The notes under the pieces are model-generated. The model was given only the letters and a program-made list of their open reading frames with translations, ran no database searches and was not told where the DNA came from. Shown here one piece after another: positions 45,963 to 55,532 of a stretch of 64,000 nucleotides of DNA. This DNA comes from an uncultured Desulfobulbus sp. (lineage in GTDB: Bacteria > Desulfobacterota > Desulfobulbia > Desulfobulbales > Desulfobulbaceae), in the NCBI RefSeq assembly GCF_963664075.1, contig NZ_OY760916.1, positions 434,001-498,000 of the forward strand, written 5' to 3'. The number at the start of each line of letters is the position of its first letter. The first letter of the stretch is position 1. The position numbers and the translations under genes are program-made.

Positions 45963-46973
45963 ATGGGATTGATCAGTAAACAATACCTGCCACCATTGTA
46001 CCACCATACTCAGTTTGCAGAGGTTGGCCACCTTGTGGAGCAGAAGCAGCGACAGGGGCTCTGTATATCCCTTTGCATTCCCACGCTCAACGAGGCCGAC
46101 ACCATAGGGGATGTGGTGGCAGAGCTCATAGCTCTGCGCGATGGGGCGGCTCTTGTCGATGAGATTGCTGTGATCGATTCCGGCTCATCCGATCAGACCC
46201 GGGATGTGGCCGCAGCTGCCGGGGCAACGGTTTATCGTGCTTCGGCAATTCTTCCTGACCTCAATCCTCAGAAGGGAAAGGGAGAAAACCTGTGGAAAGC
46301 TCTCTTTCAGCTGCAGGGGGATCTTTTTGTCTTTATTGATGGAGATCTTGGTCACCTCCATCCCGGATTTGTCACCGGCCTTCTGGGGCCACTGTTGCAG
46401 GATACAGCCATCGGTTATGTCAAAGGAGTCTATGAGCGGCCTTGTGGCATGTTCACCGGGGCCGATCAACGTTGTGACCAGGGAGGACGGTTAACTGAAA
46501 TTCTGGTTCGACCTCTTCTGGCCCTGCATTATCCCCATCTTACAGGCTTTATTCAGCCTCTTGCCGGGGAATATGCAGCCCGGCGCAGTCTGCTGGAGCA
46601 GCTGCGTTTTCCTGTTGGCTATGGAGTGGAACTGGCGCATTTGCTTGACCTCTCTGATCGCTATGGACTCTCTATCTTTGCCCAGACCGATCTGGGGCAG
46701 CGCTGTCATCGGCAACGCACCAATGGACAACTGGGGCAGGCAGCCTACGGCATCCTGCAGGTGCTCTATCGGCGGTTGCATGAACAGGGGAAAGTAGAAT
46801 GGAATATTGAGCATCTTGCCCCTCTGATCCAGTATGATGTTCATGCGGGCAGGTATAGACAAAGGGTGCATAGCTTACCGGAAAATGAACGGCCTCCCAT
46901 GGTCGACCTGGTGGAGTATCAAAAGCGACAAGGCTCGATACCTGTCGCGGCCCAACACGCGGAAGAGAGGTGA
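45963..46973 (+). CDS. gpgS: Glucosyl-3-phosphoglycerate synthase (GT81)
   Basis: 336 residues, GT-A fold: CIPTLNEADTIGDVV, DSGSSDQTRDVA, the family-specific GKGENLWKAL, metal motif FIDGDLGH (DxD), and PLAGEYAARRSLLEQL. It makes glucosyl-3-phosphoglycerate from a nucleotide-glucose and 3-phosphoglycerate, the precursor of glucosylglycerate-type solutes. Overlaps or abuts a GT4 gene. A GpgP phosphatase is not in the window. Confidence 0.88.
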   Translation: MGLISKQYLPPLYHHTQFAEVGHLVEQKQRQGLCISLCIPTLNEADTIGDVVAELIALRDGAALVDEIAVIDSGSSDQTRDVAAAAGATVYRASAILPDLNPQKGKGENLWKALFQLQGDLFVFIDGDLGHLHPGFVTGLLGPLLQDTAIGYVKGVYERPCGMFTGADQRCDQGGRLTEILVRPLLALHYPHLTGFIQPLAGEYAARRSLLEQLRFPVGYGVELAHLLDLSDRYGLSIFAQTDLGQRCHRQRTNGQLGQAAYGILQVLYRRLHEQGKVEWNIEHLAPLIQYDVHAGRYRQRVHSLPENERPPMVDLVEYQKRQGSIPVAAQHAEER

Positions 46974-46975
46974 AA

Positions 46976-48430
46976 ATGCGGGTAGCCCTGGTTCATTATC
47001 ATTTGCAGAGCGGTGGCGTGACCCGCATTATCTGCCATGTGCTCAAAGCGCTCCGTGCACGCGGGATCAAGTGTATGGTCCTGACGGGAAAAGCGCCAAG
47101 TTTTGAAATCAGTGGAACCTATCGAGTGGTACCGGGACTGCAGTATGAAATGGATCGTCCCCAGGTACGAGTGCAGGATTTGATCGAAGAGATGCGAAAG
47201 GCAGCAACCGAGGCTCTGGGAGGTCCACCTGATCTGTGGCATGTGCATAACCACTCGCTGGGCAAGAGTCTGCTGCTTCCTCTGGCCCTGCGGCAGATGG
47301 CAGAGGAGGGCCAGCATTTTCTTTTTCATATTCATGATTTTGCCGAAGATGGTCGACCAGGTAACTATGCTGCCATGCTCTCCTCCATGGCGGGCGGAGA
47401 GGTGGGTGTCCTTGCCTCACAACTCTACCCCCAAGGGGAGCATATCCATTACGCAGTTTTAAACACCCGCGATCATGGTTTTCTGCGCGAGGCCGGAGTC
47501 GGGGACTCGCAGCTGCATCTGTTACCCAATCCCGTGGATCTGGGGCAGCCGCAAATCGAGCAGGCTCCCCTGCCGGGGAAACTCCCCCTGTGGCTCTATC
47601 CAACCCGGGCGATTCGGCGAAAAAATCTGGGCGAGTTTCTTCTGCTGTCGGCACTGGCCCGAGATGAAACCTGGTTCGCAACGACCTCCGCTCCGGAAAA
47701 TCCCCTTGAGCAACCGCGCTACCGTCGTTGGCGGCAGGTGGCTGCCGAACTGGGGCTGCCGGTTCAGTTTGAGTTGGTCGGTCCCAACGGCTATGGGTTT
47801 ATTGATCTGTTGCGCCTGGCGGATGTGGCCATAACCACCAGTGTGGCCGAGGGGTTTGGCATGGCCTTTCTCGAACCCTGGACCCAGGGAACACCGGTCT
47901 GGGGGCGTAACCTCTCTGAGATTACCAGTCAGTTTGCCCATGATGGCCTGACGCTTCCCGGATGTTATGATCGATTGACGGTTCCTCTTAATTGGGTGGG
48001 GACTGAGCGGGTACGAAAAGCGGTTGAGCTTGGACTGACGCGTAATCTGGCCGCTTACGGGCGGACACCTGTATCTGGTGATGTGGAGCGATGCATTCAG
48101 GCCTGGACTCTTGACGGTCGTCTTGATTTTGGTCGTCTGGATGAATCCATGCAGGAAGATATTCTCATCCGTGTGGTGCTCCAACGGGAAGAGGCTGAAC
48201 AGGTTCGTCCGGCTGGCTTGCCAGGTTCATTCTCTTTGACTGAGGCGCTGCCTCAGAACAAGAAGATTCTTCACAATCAGTATACTCTGGAGCGTTACGG
48301 AGAGCGGCTAGAGCAGATGTATGAGCAGGTGGCCGGAGAGAAAGCGACGGTCTGTGATCAGCTCGATGGCGAAGTACTGCTGGACCGGTTTTTAGCACCG
48401 GAGAGGCTGCATCTGTTGCGGGTAGATTAA
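46976..48430 (+). CDS. GT4-like glycosyltransferase
   Basis: 484 residues, GT-B fold with N-terminal HYHLQSGGVTRI and HVHNHSLGKS, and C-terminal TTSVAEGFGMAFLEPW donor-site motif. Its coupling to gpgS suggests it adds a second sugar to glucosyl-3-phosphoglycerate (as mannosylglucosyl-3-phosphoglycerate synthase does in some bacteria) or acts on another glycoside; this is inferred. ATG 46976 after GGAAGAGAGG is preferred; GTG 46970 overlaps the gpgS stop. Its end overlaps the opposing cytochrome b stop by four bases. Confidence 0.8.
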   Translation: MRVALVHYHLQSGGVTRIICHVLKALRARGIKCMVLTGKAPSFEISGTYRVVPGLQYEMDRPQVRVQDLIEEMRKAATEALGGPPDLWHVHNHSLGKSLLLPLALRQMAEEGQHFLFHIHDFAEDGRPGNYAAMLSSMAGGEVGVLASQLYPQGEHIHYAVLNTRDHGFLREAGVGDSQLHLLPNPVDLGQPQIEQAPLPGKLPLWLYPTRAIRRKNLGEFLLLSALARDETWFATTSAPENPLEQPRYRRWRQVAAELGLPVQFELVGPNGYGFIDLLRLADVAITTSVAEGFGMAFLEPWTQGTPVWGRNLSEITSQFAHDGLTLPGCYDRLTVPLNWVGTERVRKAVELGLTRNLAAYGRTPVSGDVERCIQAWTLDGRLDFGRLDESMQEDILIRVVLQREEAEQVRPAGLPGSFSLTEALPQNKKILHNQYTLERYGERLEQMYEQVAGEKATVCDQLDGEVLLDRFLAPERLHLLRVD

Positions 48431-49293
48431 ATACGTTGCACACAAAGCAGGGTTAACCCGGCATAGACCACGAGCCAGATCCCAATCACTCCATAAACCC
48501 ATCTTCTGCCTCGGGCCGCTCGGGGCAACCAAAGTAAAAGAATCACGGGGATCAGGGGCGTCACCACGCCAGCGAGAAAAGGCGGCCAGTAGCGCAGCAA
48601 TTCCTGCAGCCCAAGAAAAAACCAGGGGCCAGCGATAAAGAGCAGGCCAAAGCGGGCAGGCTCCATGGGCGCAGGGACCAAAACGGAAACCGTTATCGTC
48701 ACCAGCACCAGCAAGAGATGATTACGCCAACGGGCGGTGTAGCGGCGCAGATGCGGCCAGGCCGCGATCCCACCCAGCACCACCAGACCGATTACATGAT
48801 GGATATAGACCTTGCGCAGGCCACTGTCGGCCAGATCAAAAAAGAGTTCGTTGATTTGATTGCCGATCCAGGGCACCGAGAGACAGATATGCTCGGCAAT
48901 GGCACCCGCCGCCTCGCCGGTGGCATCCCCTCGCAGTACGTAGCCGGTAAAGAGCAGCAGCAGCCCGCTGGGTAAGGTGGCACAGAGTCGAATCCAGGCA
49001 GCACGACTGTAGTTGGCCTCGTTTTTCCAGAGCACCACCACCAGATGCGCGATCAGGAATAGAAAAAAAGCCTGGCTGGAAAAGTAATGCAGGGCTCGCC
49101 AGAAGGAGCCATAGGGCGCAATCAGTTCAATGGTCGAGGTCGAGTACCAGGGATCCGTCGGGTCGTATTGAAGACCGATCACCATGCCGGAGAGGATGGA
49201 GAGAAAAAGGCTGATCAGCGATGCCCCACCCCAGGTGTACCTGCGTATCCAGTTGAGAGGATTATAGAACTGCAAACGACCCTCCGGATCCAT
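48427..49293 (-). CDS. Cytochrome b of a Rieske/cytochrome b complex
   Basis: 288 residues, about 7-8 membrane helices. Heme ligands in HYFSSQAFFLFLIAHLV and IHHVIGLVVLGGIAAWPHL match the paired His of cytochrome b/b6. Start ATG 49293 overlaps the Rieske stop (TGATG), so the two subunits are coupled. No cytochrome c1 is adjacent; it may use another electron acceptor. It probably oxidises menaquinol. Confidence 0.88.
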   Translation of the reverse strand: MDPEGRLQFYNPLNWIRRYTWGGASLISLFLSILSGMVIGLQYDPTDPWYSTSTIELIAPYGSFWRALHYFSSQAFFLFLIAHLVVVLWKNEANYSRAAWIRLCATLPSGLLLLFTGYVLRGDATGEAAGAIAEHICLSVPWIGNQINELFFDLADSGLRKVYIHHVIGLVVLGGIAAWPHLRRYTARWRNHLLLVLVTITVSVLVPAPMEPARFGLLFIAGPWFFLGLQELLRYWPPFLAGVVTPLIPVILLLWLPRAARGRRWVYGVIGIWLVVYAGLTLLCVQRI

Positions 49294-49757
49294 CAGAGAT
49301 GCACCACATAGGTGGTAATGCGCCCTGCGGCATCTTTTTTCAGGCTGACCTCGTAGCTGGGCAGGTTCTTTTCCGCAGGCCCACTGATACGCACGCCAAG
49401 CGGGGTGAAGCGGCTCTGATGACAGGGGCATTCGATGAGTTTTTTATCTTCCTGGTAATTGACCCGGCAGCCCAGATGGGTGCAGATACGGGAAACCGCA
49501 TGGGGAGGAAGTTCTTGTCCCTGACCTGCAAAGAGCAGAAAATCGTGATGGACATGCACTCCGCTTAAGGGCAGAGGTGCAGCCACTTCAATTAGACGCG
49601 GCTTTGCAGGGATCTTGTGGCCGGTGAAGCGCAGGAGCGGATAAAGAAAGGTGGCAGCCAACAGAGCTCCCAGCCACTGTATGCCACGGCTCAGCAGGTT
49701 CCTTCGTCCCTGGGAAACCTCGGATTCTTTTTGGCGTTGGGGCTTAACGGCAACCAT
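49293..49757 (-). CDS. Rieske iron-sulfur subunit
   Basis: 154 residues. Twin-Arg-like start GRRNLLSRG with one membrane helix (~28-48), then the Rieske domain with CTHLGC and CPCHQSRF, giving the Cys-His/Cys-His 2Fe-2S ligands and the disulfide cysteines. ATG 49757 overlaps the end of coaD by 14 bases. Partner of the following cytochrome b. Confidence 0.92.
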   Translation of the reverse strand: MVAVKPQRQKESEVSQGRRNLLSRGIQWLGALLAATFLYPLLRFTGHKIPAKPRLIEVAAPLPLSGVHVHHDFLLFAGQGQELPPHAVSRICTHLGCRVNYQEDKKLIECPCHQSRFTPLGVRISGPAEKNLPSYEVSLKKDAAGRITTYVVHL

Positions 49758-50283
49758 CGATAAATTTCGCCTTGAGCGCCTTCTCAACGTGTTTGGGGAC
49801 CAGGCCACTGATGTTGCCCTGGCAACGGGCGGCATTTTTGATGCCGGTTGAACTGATATAAATCCAACGAAAACCGGTCATGAGAAAGACCGTTTCCACG
49901 CTACGTTCCAAGCGACGGTTCATCAGCGCAAGCTGGAACTCATAGTCAAAATCAGAGATGGCTCGCAGACCACGGATAATCGTCCCGGCACCCTTTTTCA
50001 GGGCGTATTCGACGATGAGTCCTTCGGTGGCACCCACTTCCACCCGGTCTTCCTGTCCCTTGAAACATTCACGAATCATCTCGCAACGTGTTTCCAAATC
50101 AAAGAGCGGTGTTTTCTGGGCGTTGACAGCCACTGCGACAATAATTTTATCAAAGAGTTCCAGGCCGCGTTTGATGATATCCATATGGCCAAAGGTGATC
50201 GGGTCAAAGGTGCCGGGGTAAATGGCGATGCGGTGTTTGCTCTCAGGTGTTTTTTCCATGCTGGAGCCAGTCAATTCGTTCAT
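49744..50283 (-). CDS. coaD: Phosphopantetheine adenylyltransferase
   Basis: Penultimate step of CoA synthesis. AIYPGTFDPITFGHMDII with the HxGH-type TxxH motif, RGLRAISDFDYE, and YISSTGIKNAA (the usual ISSxxVR region reads ISSTGIK). Either ATG 50283 or 50259 could start it; no strong ribosome site is seen, and 50283 lies 20 bases after rsmD. Confidence 0.92.
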   Translation of the reverse strand: MNELTGSSMEKTPESKHRIAIYPGTFDPITFGHMDIIKRGLELFDKIIVAVAVNAQKTPLFDLETRCEMIRECFKGQEDRVEVGATEGLIVEYALKKGAGTIIRGLRAISDFDYEFQLALMNRRLERSVETVFLMTGFRWIYISSTGIKNAARCQGNISGLVPKHVEKALKAKFIDGCR

Positions 50284-50302
50284 AATGGGGAAAAGGGATT
50301 TG

Positions 50303-50881
50303 TCATTCAGCAGTTGGAGCGGGGCAATAGAGCCACAGTCCAGATTCACCGTAGCTGCGGTGGTCGATAAGCGTCAGCCCGCCGATAGATTGGGGCAACT
50401 GCTCCTGCACCTGTTCTTCTACCACCACCATTCCATCTGCGGCCAGCAGTCCATCCCGCCCAATCAGCTCCAGGACTTTCAGCGCAAGATTTTTGCGATA
50501 GGGTGGATCCATCACGATCAGGTCAAAGCGGCGTTCTGGGGGCAGGTGTTGCGCAAGCGGTTGCAAGGAGGGCGTTGTCGCCAGGTTAAGTCGTTCAAAT
50601 GAGGCTTTGGGGCCTTTGATGGTCGAGCGCAGATTCGCTTCAATCAGTCGGCCCGCATCAAGACTCTGGTCGACAAAGAGGGTGAAAGCGGCTCCTCTGC
50701 TTAAGGCTTCTATCCCAATGGCACCGGTTCCGGCAAAGCAGTCCAGAACCCAGGCCCCGGTAACCCGCGAGCCCAGGATATTGAACAGTGCTTCCCGAAC
50801 CCGGTCACAGGTGGGGCGAATCTGGTTTGATTTCGGGGGGAGGAGTTTGCGCCCCCGGGCGCTGCCACCGGTGATACGCAC
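50303..50881 (-). CDS. rsmD: 16S rRNA (guanine966-N2)-methyltransferase
   Basis: 192 residues: MRITGGSARGRKL, RPTCDRVREALFNIL, SAM site LDCFAGTGAIGIEALSRGA, and catalytic DPPYRK. Followed by coaD, the common rsmD-coaD pair. Confidence 0.95.
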   Translation of the reverse strand: MRITGGSARGRKLLPPKSNQIRPTCDRVREALFNILGSRVTGAWVLDCFAGTGAIGIEALSRGAAFTLFVDQSLDAGRLIEANLRSTIKGPKASFERLNLATTPSLQPLAQHLPPERRFDLIVMDPPYRKNLALKVLELIGRDGLLAADGMVVVEEQVQEQLPQSIGGLTLIDHRSYGESGLWLYCPAPTAE

Positions 50882-50917
50882 AGCGGGCTCCCTTGAAAGA
50901 AGAATGAAAAAAGGGGA

Positions 50918-51694
50918 TCAGGGCAGTTTTTCCTGTTTGACCTGTTCTGGATTGTTTTTACGGGACCGCTCACGCACTGCTATGACCAGACCTGAACCTA
51001 TGTAGATCAGGGAGGCTGCAAAGAGGGTAATGGGCGGCTCGCTTGCCAGCAGGATCAGGAGAAGAATCAGGCCAATAAAGACATGAAATCGTTTTTCCCT
51101 GGCGATTTCCACATGCTTGAAGCTTAAGTAGCGATGGCTGGAAACCATAAGGTAGGAGAGCAGATAGACCAGCAAGAGCAACGTGATGTTCTGCACAGTA
51201 TCAGTGGTTTTAAATACATAGGTGCTGAACATCACCGAGGTGGCTATCATGCCAGCCGCAGCGGGGCAGGGAAGTCCGGTGAAATCACTGCTGGTCTCGC
51301 TGTTTTTCTCCTGAAGGTTATCAATGGCCTGGGCGTTAAACCGTGCCAGTCTAAGGGCGGTGGCCGCGACATACAAAAAGGCTGCCAACCAGCCGTAGCG
51401 TCCATAGGGGGTCAGCGCCCAGAGGTAGGCAAGCAAACCAGGGGCAACACCAAAGGCCACCATGTCACAGAGCGAATCAAGCTCCATGCCAAAGGTGGAG
51501 GTGGAACCGGTCATGCGGGCCACGCGACCATCCAGCATATCAAAGACACCGGCCACTAAAATAGCGATGGCAGCGGCAAAAAAATGGCCGTTAAAGGAAG
51601 AGACAATGGAGTAAAAGCCACTGAACAGGCTGCAGATGGTCAGCATGCAGGGCACAATGTACATCCGATTGGTTGATTGCTGTGCGGGTTCCAT
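50918..51694 (-). CDS. pssA: CDP-diacylglycerol-serine O-phosphatidyltransferase
   Basis: 258 residues, about 8 membrane helices. CDP-alcohol motif DGRVARMTGSTSTFGMELD with the following D of LCD is complete. Makes phosphatidylserine, precursor of phosphatidylethanolamine. It precedes rsmD by 36 bases on the same strand. Confidence 0.94.
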   Translation of the reverse strand: MEPAQQSTNRMYIVPCMLTICSLFSGFYSIVSSFNGHFFAAAIAILVAGVFDMLDGRVARMTGSTSTFGMELDSLCDMVAFGVAPGLLAYLWALTPYGRYGWLAAFLYVAATALRLARFNAQAIDNLQEKNSETSSDFTGLPCPAAAGMIATSVMFSTYVFKTTDTVQNITLLLLVYLLSYLMVSSHRYLSFKHVEIAREKRFHVFIGLILLLILLASEPPITLFAASLIYIGSGLVIAVRERSRKNNPEQVKQEKLP

Positions 51695-52056
51695 AGGTAT
51701 AGGGGTAAACCGAGTGAACGGCTCAGAATAATAGTTGGGGAAAAAGGCCAGGATTGCCAGCCGAAGGTATATCCGTAGGATAGTGAATACTGCTAAGCTC
51801 GTAAAACGTCGAACGGCTGAAAAACACCCATCGTGAGATCAGCATGTTACGAAGCTCAGAAAGTCGTCCTCAGGGCATTTTACGAGAAGGACAATACTGG
51901 GCAGAGTACGAAAAATAAATGACTTAGGCAAGCAGATCTTGCCTGCTCTCTCTTCTGCCTGAAGCTGGAGCCTGCATTGTGCAGGCTCCAGAAGGTACAG
52001 GGTATATTTGCAATAGCGGGAGAGCAGAAGTGCCTATCCACCGTCACCGAATCAAG
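51695..52056. other. Intergenic with two inverted repeats
   Basis: Between ilvN and pssA. CTCGTAAAA (51798-51806) pairs with TTTTACGAG (51878-51886), enclosing 71 bases that can fold further. Separately, a very stable 12-bp hairpin CTGGAGCCTGCA/TGCAGGCTCCAG with a 3-base loop lies at 51965-51991, about 65 bases after ilvN; without a T-run it is only a terminator-like stem. Confidence 0.5.
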
Positions 52057-52539
52057 TTATTTTTTCGGTGCTCTAGCCATGGCGATCTTGCCGGTGCGAA
52101 CAATCTCTTTAATCCCGAGAGGGCGGAGGATGTCGATAACCGCCTTGATTTTGGATTCCGGGCCGGTGATCTCAACAGCGTAGGAGGTGGGGCTGACATC
52201 GACTACCTTGCCCCGAAAAATGTCAATCACCCGTAGCACCTCTGCCCGGGTGTGGGACTCGGCTTTAACCCGAATCAGTGCCATCTCGCGCTCGACAAAC
52301 TCGCCTTCGCTGACATCGGTCACGGTGATGACGTCGATGAGTTTGTGCAGCTGTTTGATGATCTGCTCGATGATGGCTTCCTCACCACTGGTGACAACGG
52401 TGAGACAGGAGACTTCGGGGTCATAGGTCTCGGCCACGCAGAGACTTTCAATATTAAAACAGCGTCCGCTGAACAGCCCGGTTACACGGGAAAGAGCACC
52501 GGGGCGGTTACGCAGTAAAACAGTCAGGGTATGTTTCAT
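52057..52539 (-). CDS. ilvN: Acetolactate synthase small (regulatory) subunit
   Basis: 160 residues with ACT domain start TLTVLLRNRPGALSRVTGLF and NIESLCVAETYD, plus C-terminal half. It binds valine for feedback control of the catalytic subunit directly upstream (42 bases). Confidence 0.93.
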   Translation of the reverse strand: MKHTLTVLLRNRPGALSRVTGLFSGRCFNIESLCVAETYDPEVSCLTVVTSGEEAIIEQIIKQLHKLIDVITVTDVSEGEFVEREMALIRVKAESHTRAEVLRVIDIFRGKVVDVSPTSYAVEITGPESKIKAVIDILRPLGIKEIVRTGKIAMARAPKK

Positions 52540-52581
52540 TATCAGTATCCTGTGGGATAGTTATCTCGTATCGGAGCGGTT

Positions 52582-54282
52582 TTAAACGAGGAGCATTTCT
52601 GTCGTGGCTTTACCCGCCGGAACCATGGGGAAAACGCCCTCTTCACGGCTGATGGCAAAGTCCATGATTACGGTGTTGTCAGTGGCCAGTGCCTCTTTGA
52701 TCACCGGCTCAACCTCGCTCTTGGTCTTGGCGCGCAGGCCAACCGCACCGTAGGCCGCAGCCAGGGCAACGAAATCCGGAGTGACTTCCATCACGGTTGA
52801 GGCATAGTGGCGGTTGTAGAACAGTTCCTGCCACTGGCGAACCATACCCAGGTAGTTGTTGTTGAGGATAGCGATCTTGACCTTGGCGCCACACTCTTTG
52901 GCGGTGGCCAGTTCCTGAATATTCATCTGGATGGAGCCATCACCGGCCACATCGATCACCGTGGCATCGGGGTAAGCCATCTGGGCGCCAATGGCCGCGG
53001 GCAGACCGTAGCCCATTGTCCCCAGACCACCACTGGTCAGCAGACGACGCGGGTGGTTGAACTTATAAAACTGGGCCGTCCACATCTGGTTCTGCCCGAC
53101 TTCGGTGGTGATGATCGCCTCGCCACCGGTGAGCTTGTTGAGCATCTCTATAACGTACTGCGGCTTGATGATATCCGCCTCTTCCGAGTAGGACAGCGGA
53201 TGCTTGCGATCCCATTCCTGGACCTCTTCGACCCAGGGCTGATGCATGGCATGCACCTCTGCTTCCTTAAAATCGGTGGCTTTGTCCAGGCAGCAGTTGA
53301 TGGCGCTTAAGGCCTCTTTGCAGTCCGCAACAATGGGGATATCAACCTTGACGTTTTTTGAGATCGAGGTGGGGTCGATATCCACATGGATGATTTTTGC
53401 GTGCGGGGCAAAGGCATCGAGCCGCCCGGTGACGCGGTCGTCAAAGCGGGAACCCACAGCAATCAGAAGATCGCTCTTGGCAACCGACATGTTGGCCGCG
53501 TAGCTGCCGTGCATCCCCAGCATACCCAGGGAAAGCGGGTCGGTCCCGGGGAAACCACCCAGGCCCATAAGGGTCATGGTCACGGGGATATTGAGACGAC
53601 GGGCGAGTTTGGTCAGTTCCTCATTGCCTTCCGAGAGAATAACGCCGCCTCCCACGTAGAGAACCGGGCGTTTGGCTGTAACCAGCTCTTTGCAGGCTTT
53701 CTCAATCTGGCGCGCGTGCGGTTTGACAGTGGGCTGATAGGTGCGCATGCTCACCGGCTTTTTCTCCGGGAAGGGGACCAGCGATGCCATGACATCTTTG
53801 GGCAGATCAACCAGAACCGGACCGGGGCGACCGGAGGAGGCGAGATAAAAGGCTTCGCGCAGGGTGTCGACCAGCTCGTCGGGGTCGTTGACCAGGTAAT
53901 TGTGTTTAGTGCAGGGGCGGGTGATTCCCACAATGTCAACTTCCTGGAAGGCGTCGTTGCCGATCAGCGCCCGGGGAACCTGACCGGTGAGCACGACCAG
54001 AGGAATAGAGTCGCAGTAGGCAGTGGCAATGGCGGTGACACCGTTGGTGGCTCCAGGGCCGGAGGTGAGAATTGCCACACCGGTCTTGCCGCTGACCCTT
54101 GAATAGCCGTCAGCCGCATGCACGGCTCCCTGTTCGTGGCGTACCAGAATGTGACGAATGGAGCTTTTGCACAGCTCGTCGTAGAGTTCAATAACAGCAC
54201 CACCGGGATACCCGAAAACGAGATCCACGCCCTCTTCTTGCAGACATTTGATGATGGCCTGTGTCCCAATCAATTTACTCAT
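52582..54282 (-). CDS. ilvB: Acetolactate synthase large subunit
   Basis: 566 residues, first common step of branched-chain amino-acid synthesis. GYPGGAVIELYDEL, GPGATNGVTAIATAYCDS, and TPP/Mg site VAGDGSIQMNIQELATA with NNNYLGMVRQWQ. AAAAAAGGACG before the ATG. Leader of ~286 bases from the promoter at 54576-54604. Confidence 0.96.
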   Translation of the reverse strand: MSKLIGTQAIIKCLQEEGVDLVFGYPGGAVIELYDELCKSSIRHILVRHEQGAVHAADGYSRVSGKTGVAILTSGPGATNGVTAIATAYCDSIPLVVLTGQVPRALIGNDAFQEVDIVGITRPCTKHNYLVNDPDELVDTLREAFYLASSGRPGPVLVDLPKDVMASLVPFPEKKPVSMRTYQPTVKPHARQIEKACKELVTAKRPVLYVGGGVILSEGNEELTKLARRLNIPVTMTLMGLGGFPGTDPLSLGMLGMHGSYAANMSVAKSDLLIAVGSRFDDRVTGRLDAFAPHAKIIHVDIDPTSISKNVKVDIPIVADCKEALSAINCCLDKATDFKEAEVHAMHQPWVEEVQEWDRKHPLSYSEEADIIKPQYVIEMLNKLTGGEAIITTEVGQNQMWTAQFYKFNHPRRLLTSGGLGTMGYGLPAAIGAQMAYPDATVIDVAGDGSIQMNIQELATAKECGAKVKIAILNNNYLGMVRQWQELFYNRHYASTVMEVTPDFVALAAAYGAVGLRAKTKSEVEPVIKEALATDNTVIMDFAISREEGVFPMVPAGKATTEMLLV

Positions 54283-54575
54283 AGTCGTCCTTTTTTCATA
54301 ATTAAAGGGTGTTTGGGATGTGACGTGTGCGGCGAGCTCAAGAGGTGCACAATGGCAACAGCCACATGTAATCTCTGTAATGGTGTCCGCATACCAACCT
54401 TATATCCCCCGGGGTCGGTGTACTACCGGCTCCTCCTGCCGTGCAGACAGTTGCTTGTTCGAGTCCTTGCGATGGAGCTGCGTGGAGTATGGAAGAGTGG
54501 TCATTTCTTCATGGAAAAGGGCCACGCATAGATAAAAATCTACCATGCCTTGAGGACTCTTACAAAAGAGTAAAG

Positions 54576-54604
54576 AATATAGTGGGAGGGGGGAGGGCTG
54601 TCAA
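54576..54604 (-). promoter_or_regulatory. Sigma-70 promoter of ilvBN
   Basis: Minus strand TTGACA (54599-54604), 17 bases, TATATT (54576-54581). The long leader has an open frame of ~46 codons but no run of Ile/Val/Leu codons, so attenuation is not shown. Confidence 0.7.
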
Positions 54605-54710
54605 GCGGGAAACCGGGGTTTTCAGCCCGGAGGGGACGGGCTTGAGAGGAGGCGGCAGGTATCAGCCAGCTCAAAAAGAGGGAGCTCAACGGAGCGGGGA
54701 GGAGCCTGCC

Positions 54711-54738
54711 CGACGAAGTGAGCAGGCACACTTCGTCG
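54711..54738 (-). terminator. Hairpin after TPR gene
   Basis: 10-bp stem CGACGAAGTG/CACTTCGTCG about 20 bases after the stop; no T-run, so only a possible terminator. Confidence 0.4.
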
Positions 54739-54757
54739 AAGCAGGGAGTCGTGTAGT

Positions 54758-55339
54758 TTATTTATCCTGGACAGCCTCAAGTTGGTCGATGAGATCGCCG
54801 ACCATTTTGCCAGAGGGCGCGGCGGCCATGGGATGATACTTCACCAGGATCTTCCATTCGGCCAGGGCTGCTGTGCGGTCATTGAGGCCTGTGAGGAGGA
54901 CGACCCCCTTGTTGAAGCGGGCCTGCTCGTGTTTGGGATCAATGGCCAGGACCTTGTCAAAGAGCTCGATAGCCTTTTTGTGCTGTTTGTTCTGGTGGTA
55001 CATGACACCCAGATCCGTCATGACGTTGAGAACACCAGGCTGCAGCTCAAGTGCTTTGTTATAGGCGGCAATCGCCTTTTCGGCCTGGCCGGAGTCAAAA
55101 TACGCGTGACCAAGCTGAACCCAGGTGGCGGTATCCTCGGGGTGGTCTTTTGTCGCCTGTTCCAGTTGGGTGATAACCTCCGCCATGTGTTGCTCCTGCT
55201 GCTGTTGGCTGAGCTGTCCGCTATTGCCTGCAGGGGTGCTGTACACCGAGAAAGCGACACCGCCGACAAAACCAACGATGAGGGCGCCGAGCATGGCGAG
55301 GTACAGAGTCTGTTTTTTTACATAACCGGTGGTGTCCAT
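54758..55339 (-). CDS. Membrane-anchored TPR protein
   Basis: 193 residues. One N-terminal helix (TLYLAMLGALIVGFVGGVAF) anchors a periplasmic TPR domain: ATWVQLGHAYFDSGQAEKAI, then further repeat units (VMTDLGVMYHQNKQ, ARFNKGVVLL). Resembles the C-terminal TPR of cytochrome-c-biogenesis CcmH/NrfG proteins, though no ccm genes are near. ATG 55339 has GGAG upstream; the TTG just before it is unlikely. Confidence 0.88.
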   Translation of the reverse strand: MDTTGYVKKQTLYLAMLGALIVGFVGGVAFSVYSTPAGNSGQLSQQQQEQHMAEVITQLEQATKDHPEDTATWVQLGHAYFDSGQAEKAIAAYNKALELQPGVLNVMTDLGVMYHQNKQHKKAIELFDKVLAIDPKHEQARFNKGVVLLTGLNDRTAALAEWKILVKYHPMAAAPSGKMVGDLIDQLEAVQDK

Positions 55340-55532
55340 CAAAGAAACTCCAGGTGGATAGGTAGAATTGTTGAAGGGTGCTTTTGGGGCTCAATTTGAA
55401 TCGATGAGCATAGCACAGGCGGGCGGGGTTGGCAATTTAATGCGGATTTGTTTGGAGAAAAGAGGGTATACTCTGTGGTATGCCAGAGGGCTAAGGCAGA
55501 ATCATTGCTCCGATACTTCTCTGGGCAAATGT

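Noticed and set aside
54283..54569. Leader peptide attenuator for ilvBN
   Set aside because: A ~46-codon frame exists but has no run of branched-chain codons and no terminator hairpin with T-run before ilvB.
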